A DNA stretch of 9,515 nt, taken from Planctomycetota bacterium. Lineage in GTDB: Bacteria; Planctomycetota; Phycisphaerae; WQYP01. Below, piece by piece: positions 5,793-9,515 of this stretch. The position numbers were made by a program, and so were the translations under genes. The notes beneath the pieces are model-generated. The model made no database searches. It was not told where the DNA came from and saw nothing but the letters and a program-made list of their open reading frames with translations. The stretch lies in NCBI GenBank assembly GCA_021785155.1, contig JAJYGE010000357.1:1-9515 (forward strand). The letters run 5' to 3'. How positions within the stretch are numbered: the first letter of the stretch is position 1; every line of letters begins with the position of its first letter.

Positions 5793-6829
5793 TGAGACGT
5801 GAGTTAGGTATTTTTTGTGCCGTTGTTGTGATGTGCGGCTTTTTATTCTGGAGCAATCATGACTTCGGAAAAGCCGCCAACATTCTCAATGTTTCGCGTC
5901 AGGCGGCAATGCTGGGCATATTTGCCATCGGCAGCAGTTTTGTCATTATCACCGGTGGTATTGATTTGTCGGTCGGTGCGATCATCGGGCTGACCGGCGT
6001 GCTGATTGCCAAAATTTCATCCCCGTCCGTACACTGTCTGAATCATCCGCTTTGGGTCGGGATCAGCATTGCGTTGGGCGTGGCATTACTGATCGGATTA
6101 ATCCAGGGATTGCTGATATCGCGGTTAAAACTGCAGCCATTTATTGTTACGCTTGCGGGTATGTTGCTGGTGCGCGGAACAGCACAAATTATTACCCACG
6201 GCGGCACATTAGGCCTGGGCACATCACCGCTGATTAATCTTTCCACCGAAGGTCTTTTTCATTATGGTTATCACGCCGTTTTAGCCTATCCGGTGCTGAT
6301 GTTTATCGGGGTGATTATTCTGGCATCGTACCTGCTGCACGGAACCGTGTTTGGCCGATATGTATTTGCCATTGGCGGCAACCGGGACGCAGCGCAATAT
6401 TCAGGTATTCCGGTGGATCGGGTGGAAACGCTGACGTATGTCATTTCGGCGGGTTTGGCCGGCGTGGCCGGCATATGTTACGCATCCTATATCGGGCAGA
6501 TGACATATAACGTGGGCAACGGCTACGAACTTAACGCGATTGCAGCAGCGGTCATCGGTGGCGTTTCACTGCGGGGCGGTGAAGGCAGCGTGCTTGGAGC
6601 CATCATCGGATCGATCATGATGGAAGTGATTCAGAACGGCATTATTCTGTTTAAATGGGTGTATCATTCGGCGGGACATCGGGAAGTGTTTCGCTTGAGT
6701 TCCAATTGGACCTATTTCATCACCGGTGCCGTGATTCTTCTCGCGGTGCTTATTGATCAGCTTGCCAATATTCTCAATAAGCGCAAGCGCCTGAAACGTC
6801 AGGCTCAGATTGCAGCCGCCAAACTATAG
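5792..6829 (+). CDS. Sugar ABC importer permease (RbsC-like, CUT2 family)
   Basis: This 345-residue, very hydrophobic protein matches the BPD_transp_2 permeases that form the membrane channel of ribose-type importers. The hallmark FVIITGGIDLSVGA lies at about 50-63, with GGIDLSVG at 55-62. The conserved cytoplasmic ATPase-contact region AAAVIGGVSLRGGEGSVLGA is at 251-270. A basic tail (NKRKRLKRQ) ends the protein in the cytoplasm. Compared with RbsC as I recall it, the stretch at 287-306 (starting FKWVYHSAGHREVF) looks like an insertion of about a dozen residues between the last two helices. The ATG at 5792 overlaps the ATPase TGA (TGATG), and GGAG at 5783-5786 is the likely ribosome site. 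This is the last gene of the operon and is convergent with the next gene. The two stop codons are 34 bases apart, with no clear terminator between them. Confidence 0.93.
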   Translation: MRRELGIFCAVVVMCGFLFWSNHDFGKAANILNVSRQAAMLGIFAIGSSFVIITGGIDLSVGAIIGLTGVLIAKISSPSVHCLNHPLWVGISIALGVALLIGLIQGLLISRLKLQPFIVTLAGMLLVRGTAQIITHGGTLGLGTSPLINLSTEGLFHYGYHAVLAYPVLMFIGVIILASYLLHGTVFGRYVFAIGGNRDAAQYSGIPVDRVETLTYVISAGLAGVAGICYASYIGQMTYNVGNGYELNAIAAAVIGGVSLRGGEGSVLGAIIGSIMMEVIQNGIILFKWVYHSAGHREVFRLSSNWTYFITGAVILLAVLIDQLANILNKRKRLKRQAQIAAAKL

Positions 6830-6863
6830 TTGACTCGCTGGTGTCATTGCCGGACCGTATCAA

Positions 6864-7649
6864 CTATTTGGCGGACCGATGTTCATGCGCATTAATATGA
6901 TCCATGCAGTAGCACGGCGTACCGGCGCAGCGGTTGCAATAACGGAATTCCATTTCCGGATTCGTACGATCGGTGATGCCGCATGTCGTGCAACGGTGGA
7001 ACGGCTCATCCATGATGGTCTTCGCCGCTTTCTGTACCATTTTACGGTGGCCATAGCGGACGCGATTGATAATATCGCGGCGGAAAAATATGAGAAAATT
7101 CAGTACTGCGGCAACGACAATCACCCGTTGTGACCAGCCGCCGCTAAGGAACATCCAACCATAAAATGCCCACATAATCCAACCAAGATATTTCACCCGC
7201 ACGGGCAGTACGAACGCCACATAAATGACAAAATCGGGGTATAAAAACGCAAATGCCAGAAATACCGATCCAAACAGGTAAAGGCTTGCCACCGCACCGC
7301 CCGGAACAAGAAATGCCGCGGTAACGGTGGCGATCCAGCCAATGAACAGAAAAAGATTGTAATGCAGTTCTCCCCAGGTGTTTTCAAGTGCGTTGCCGAT
7401 AAGGAAAAAGAAATAAATATCAAAAAAAAGCCAGATCGGACTGTAGGATGGTGGAATGAGCACAAACGAAAACACCCGCCACCATTGGCCGGCCCAGACA
7501 AGTGAAGGTTCAAGGTACATGCGGTCAATGATATTGTGATGTGAGAAGTGCAATATAAAAAACAGCACCTGCCCGAGAATGATCCATACGGTAAGATGCG
7601 GAATAGCGAAGCGGGAAAGCTTGCGTTCCAGTTTGTCTTTGAATCCCAT
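6864..7649 (-). CDS. Rhomboid-like membrane protein, probably inactive, with C-terminal Cys/His cluster
   Basis: This 261-residue protein has about six hydrophobic segments (roughly 19-35, 72-86, 97-115, 121-137, 140-166 and 174-190). It carries rhomboid-fold marks: WWRVFSF (56-62) at the first loop, GNALENTWG (85-93) after the second helix, and a small-residue helix LFGSVFLAFAFLYPDF (125-140). The catalytic GxSG serine and the partner histidine of rhomboid proteases are not seen in the expected helices, so it is probably a pseudo-rhomboid. After a basic segment, the tail carries C220-x2-C223, C238-x2-C241, then C246, C248, H251, H255 and H257, a likely zinc-binding unit. Similar tails occur on other bacterial rhomboid-like proteins. 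The ATG at 7649 is preceded by AAGGG at a slightly long distance. It is convergent with the sugar operon and no functional link is evident. Role unknown; membrane-protein quality control is a guess. Confidence 0.75.
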   Translation of the reverse strand: MGFKDKLERKLSRFAIPHLTVWIILGQVLFFILHFSHHNIIDRMYLEPSLVWAGQWWRVFSFVLIPPSYSPIWLFFDIYFFFLIGNALENTWGELHYNLFLFIGWIATVTAAFLVPGGAVASLYLFGSVFLAFAFLYPDFVIYVAFVLPVRVKYLGWIMWAFYGWMFLSGGWSQRVIVVAAVLNFLIFFRRDIINRVRYGHRKMVQKAAKTIMDEPFHRCTTCGITDRTNPEMEFRYCNRCAGTPCYCMDHINAHEHRSAK

Positions 7650-8052
7650 TGCTGTATGCCCTTATGACAAAAAAATGATTCTACGTTGATCTGCTCCGAA
7701 AAGCATCTCGGCGGAGGCGCTTTTACGGAGGTGCCCCGCGATGGCCTAAGTGTGTGAGATTTTATGCGAGGCGGTCTTAAGAGTGGAAAAGCGGGGGCAT
7801 AAATGCGGCCGCGGAGACAGTATTTACATGCCCTCGCGGCCATGTCACAGGGGAACTGTTTGGCGGCCCTGAAAATCGGTCACACTCCCCGTTGGGTTCA
7901 AGTCATCGGGGCCGCCTGAAAAATTGACGCACGGCGCGTTTGTCCATTGCGGCTGGAATTTGATGGTCGATCGCCGCGGGGCTTGCAAAGAATAACCGGG
8001 CGTATATCCTGCCATGTGACAGGCGATTGGCGTAACGAGTAAAGGTACAGCG
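7650..8052. other. Divergent intergenic region with several hairpins
   Basis: These 403 bases lie between the divergent rhomboid-like and mutase genes and contain no convincing gene. They must hold both promoters. For the mutase, TTGCAA (7983-7988), 16 bases, then TATCCT (8005-8010) is a weak candidate. The middle (7826-7916) contains three successive stem-loops, listed separately. A GCGGCCGC palindrome lies at 7805-7812. No motif of RNase P RNA, SRP RNA, tmRNA, 6S RNA or the glmS ribozyme is recognised. Confidence 0.55.
7826..7916 (+). ncRNA. Candidate structured RNA element: cluster of stem-loops
   Basis: Three hairpins follow one another: ACATG/CATGT (7826-7830 with 7841-7845), ACAG/CTGT (7847-7850 with 7856-7859), and CCCCGTTG/CATCGGGG (7887-7894 with 7904-7911, one T-T mismatch). 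The loop of the last is GGTTCAAGT. GGCGG (7862-7866) and CCGCC (7912-7916) can close around the last hairpin, and the longer GGCGGCC/GGCCGCC pairing is an alternative. The GGTTCAAGTC sequence resembles a tRNA T-loop, but the flanks do not form a T-stem and no D- or anticodon arm can be drawn. It could be an untranslated leader element of the mutase gene, a small RNA, a decayed tRNA or chance. Confidence 0.25.
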
Positions 8053-9426
8053 ATGAGTGAATTAATTGTCAGCGTTTCGGGGGTGCGGGGAATTATTGGG
8101 GATTCATTAACGCCATCCGTGGCGACAGAATTTGGTCAGGCTTTTGGTGAACTGCTGAAACAGACGGCTTTAGATGATCAGTCCGTTGCGCCGGTGAAAG
8201 TGGCCATTGGTCGCGATTCGCGTATTTCAGGTACCATGATTCAATCCGCCTTTTCCGCGGGCTTGATGTCGGTTGGTGTACAAGTTGTGGATCTGGCAAT
8301 AGCCACAACGCCGAGCGTGGCTCTGATGGGGCGCTTTTTAAAAACCGACGCGGCCGTGGTAATAACAGCATCGCATAATCCGTCGGAATACAACGGTATT
8401 AAATTTATTTCCCATGACGGCATCGCTTTTTCTGGCGAGATTATTTATCAATTACGGAAAATCTATGAATCTCGGTCATGGAATCTGGAACCCATTGAGC
8501 GCATCGGCTTACTGAGTACGGACAGCCGAGTACATGCCAATCATGTACAGGCGGTTTTGCAACTGGTGGATACCAAGGCGATCAGCACGCATCGGTATCG
8601 CGTGGTGCTCGACAGCGTTAATGGTGCGGGTTGTGTCCCATCACCGATGTTGCTGGGCAAGCTTGGCGTGGAATTGGCGCATGTGAACAACCAGGCGACG
8701 GGCCGCTTTGCCCATCCACCGGAACCTACGCGCGAAAACCTCACCGATCTGTGCAATCAGGTAACCCGGCATCGGGCGGCGGTGGGTTTTGCCCAGGACC
8801 CGGATGCGGATCGTCTTGCGGTGGTGGATGAACGCGGTACGTACATCGGCGAAGAATACACACTGGCTCTGGCGGCCCTGAGCCGCGTTATGGTCAAGCC
8901 GGGGGTGATTGTCTGCAATTTATCCACGAGCCGGATGGTTGATGATATAGCCGCGAAATTCAAGTCCAGCGTCATCCGCACGCCCGTAGGGGAAGCCAAT
9001 GTGGCGGCGGCGATGATGGAGCATCAGGCGGTTATCGGGGGGGAGGGCAACGGTGGCGTGATTGATCCGCGCATCGGGCCGGTGCGTGATTCGCTGATCG
9101 GGATGACGCTGATTTTGGAACTTATGACCCGCACCGGAAAGTCGATCTCCCAGATTGTCAGCGCCATACCGAAATATGCGATGATAAAAACCAAATTCTC
9201 CGCCACGCGATCGCACGCTGAAGAGCTGGTGGAAAAGGTAAAAGCGGAATTCGCCGATCAAAAGCTGGATTTGCAGGACGGCGTTCGCATCGACTGGCCA
9301 GAGGGCTGGGTGCATGTGCGCCCGAGTAACACGGAACCCATTGCCCGGGTGATTGCCGAAGCGGCGGATGACAAGACCGCTCAGGAACTCATATCCCGCG
9401 TGCAGCGCGTCGGCGGCCCGCGTTGA
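8053..9426 (+). CDS. glmM: Phosphohexomutase, probably phosphoglucosamine mutase (GlmM type)
   Basis: This 457-residue alpha-D-phosphohexomutase has the normal length and all four active-site elements. The phosphorylated serine is S107 in ITASHNPSEYNG. The metal-binding loop is DPDADR (249-254), the sugar-binding loop GGEGNGG (329-335) and the phosphate-binding loop RPSNTEP (423-429). The N-terminus SGVRGIIGDSLTP is also typical. Such enzymes move phosphate between C6 and C1 of a hexose phosphate in the cytoplasm; GlmM makes glucosamine-1-phosphate for UDP-GlcNAc and cell-wall synthesis. The GGEGNGG loop is the form seen in archaeal and Bacteroidetes-like enzymes rather than the GGEQSGH of E. 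coli GlmM. Phosphomannomutase or phosphoglucomutase activity is therefore also possible. The ATG at 8053 has AAAGG 7 bases upstream. The gene appears monocistronic, with a toxin-like fragment directly behind it. Confidence 0.9.
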   Translation: MSELIVSVSGVRGIIGDSLTPSVATEFGQAFGELLKQTALDDQSVAPVKVAIGRDSRISGTMIQSAFSAGLMSVGVQVVDLAIATTPSVALMGRFLKTDAAVVITASHNPSEYNGIKFISHDGIAFSGEIIYQLRKIYESRSWNLEPIERIGLLSTDSRVHANHVQAVLQLVDTKAISTHRYRVVLDSVNGAGCVPSPMLLGKLGVELAHVNNQATGRFAHPPEPTRENLTDLCNQVTRHRAAVGFAQDPDADRLAVVDERGTYIGEEYTLALAALSRVMVKPGVIVCNLSTSRMVDDIAAKFKSSVIRTPVGEANVAAAMMEHQAVIGGEGNGGVIDPRIGPVRDSLIGMTLILELMTRTGKSISQIVSAIPKYAMIKTKFSATRSHAEELVEKVKAEFADQKLDLQDGVRIDWPEGWVHVRPSNTEPIARVIAEAADDKTAQELISRVQRVGGPR

Positions 9427-9515
9427 GGTAATCGGTGGATGTGTCGTTTTTCGGCGGGCGATTATCTTGTGTTTTATCGGATCAATCCGGATGGGATCGA
9501 ATTGGGGCGCATGGC
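9427..9515 (+). pseudogene. ParE/RelE-type toxin C-terminal fragment (partial, runs off the window)
   Basis: Directly after the mutase TGA, the same frame is open to the window edge. It reads CRFSAGDYLVFYRINPDGIE followed by LGRMA. This closely resembles the C-terminal strands of ParE-family toxins, where a [RF]-x-VGxYLIFYR-x(3-4)-DGIEI-x-RV core is followed by HGARD just before the stop. An intact ParE has about 60 residues before this core, but here only a few codons (with an ATG at 9439) separate it from the mutase stop. No antitoxin gene precedes it. The most likely reading is a 5'-truncated toxin remnant. Alternatives are a short unrelated gene starting at 9439, or the competing open frame from the GTG at 9435, which gives no recognisable protein. 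The family call is from memory of the motif. Confidence 0.4.

Noticed and set aside
6851..6878. Direct repeat CGGACCG at 6851 and 6872 between convergent genes
   Set aside because: It is only 7 bp, and one copy lies in the end of the rhomboid-like coding region. No terminator or binding-site context supports it.
7805..7812. GCGGCCGC palindrome
   Set aside because: An isolated 8-bp GC palindrome is expected occasionally in such DNA, and no second copy was noticed in the window.
7193..7843. Minus-strand open frame of 216 codons overlapping the rhomboid-like gene
   Set aside because: It is a frame-shifted shadow of the membrane protein gene, with no coherent hydrophobic pattern or domain.
7862..7917. 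tRNA-like element (acceptor-like GGCGGCC/GGCCGCC and GGTTCAAGTC)
   Set aside because: Only 55 bases separate the ends. The T-stem does not pair properly around TTCAAGT, and no D-arm or anticodon arm can be drawn. Longer versions, including a tRNA-Sec fold, also failed.
1..9515. CRISPR array, insertion sequence or phage gene
   Set aside because: No regularly spaced repeats, transposase or phage protein motifs, or long terminal inverted repeats were seen.

Overview
The window looks like chromosomal DNA of a free-living, Gram-negative-type bacterium of moderate GC content. It carries a lipoprotein-anchored sugar-binding protein, clear Shine-Dalgarno sites, sigma70-like promoters and a tRNA-Ser gene without an encoded CCA. 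The low-complexity linker of the binding protein, the GGEGNGG-type phosphohexomutase and the rhomboid-like protein with a cysteine-rich tail would fit the Planctomycetes/PVC area (for example Phycisphaerae). That placement is an inference from style and was not tested.

Layout. Positions 1-204 hold a possible gene tail and a good promoter for a half-size ABC exporter (205-2034). A small guanidinium-exporter-type SMR protein (Gdx/SugE, 2293-2616) follows, with a terminator-like hairpin behind it. A minus-strand tRNA-Ser(UGA) (2754-2840) faces it and is flanked by two tight inverted repeats. Two divergent promoters, for the tRNA and for the sugar transporter, lie back to back between 2902 and 2997. 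They are associated with a 9-bp direct repeat spaced 22 bp. A roughly 190-nt leader then precedes a three-gene CUT2 (ribose-type) ABC import operon: binding lipoprotein (3194-4240), double-NBD ATPase (4275-5792) and permease (5792-6829, start overlapping the ATPase stop). A convergent minus-strand gene (6864-7649) encodes a rhomboid-like membrane protein that lacks the visible catalytic residues and ends in a Cys/His cluster. A 403-bp intergenic stretch with several hairpins separates it from a phosphoglucosamine/phosphomannomutase-type gene (8053-9426). Directly after that, in the same frame, is what looks like the C-terminal end of a ParE/RelE-type toxin, cut by the window edge.

How the genes work together. 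The only clear functional unit is the binding protein-ATPase-permease importer, which should bring a monosaccharide into the cytoplasm. No catabolic gene or dedicated regulator is next to it, so its substrate cannot be assigned. The exporter, Gdx, tRNA and mutase appear to be independent housekeeping or stress genes. I do not see a convincing new multi-gene system. The most unusual signals are non-coding: hairpins around the tRNA, the repeat between the divergent promoters, the long leader and the hairpin cluster before the mutase. The apparent toxin remnant is also unusual.
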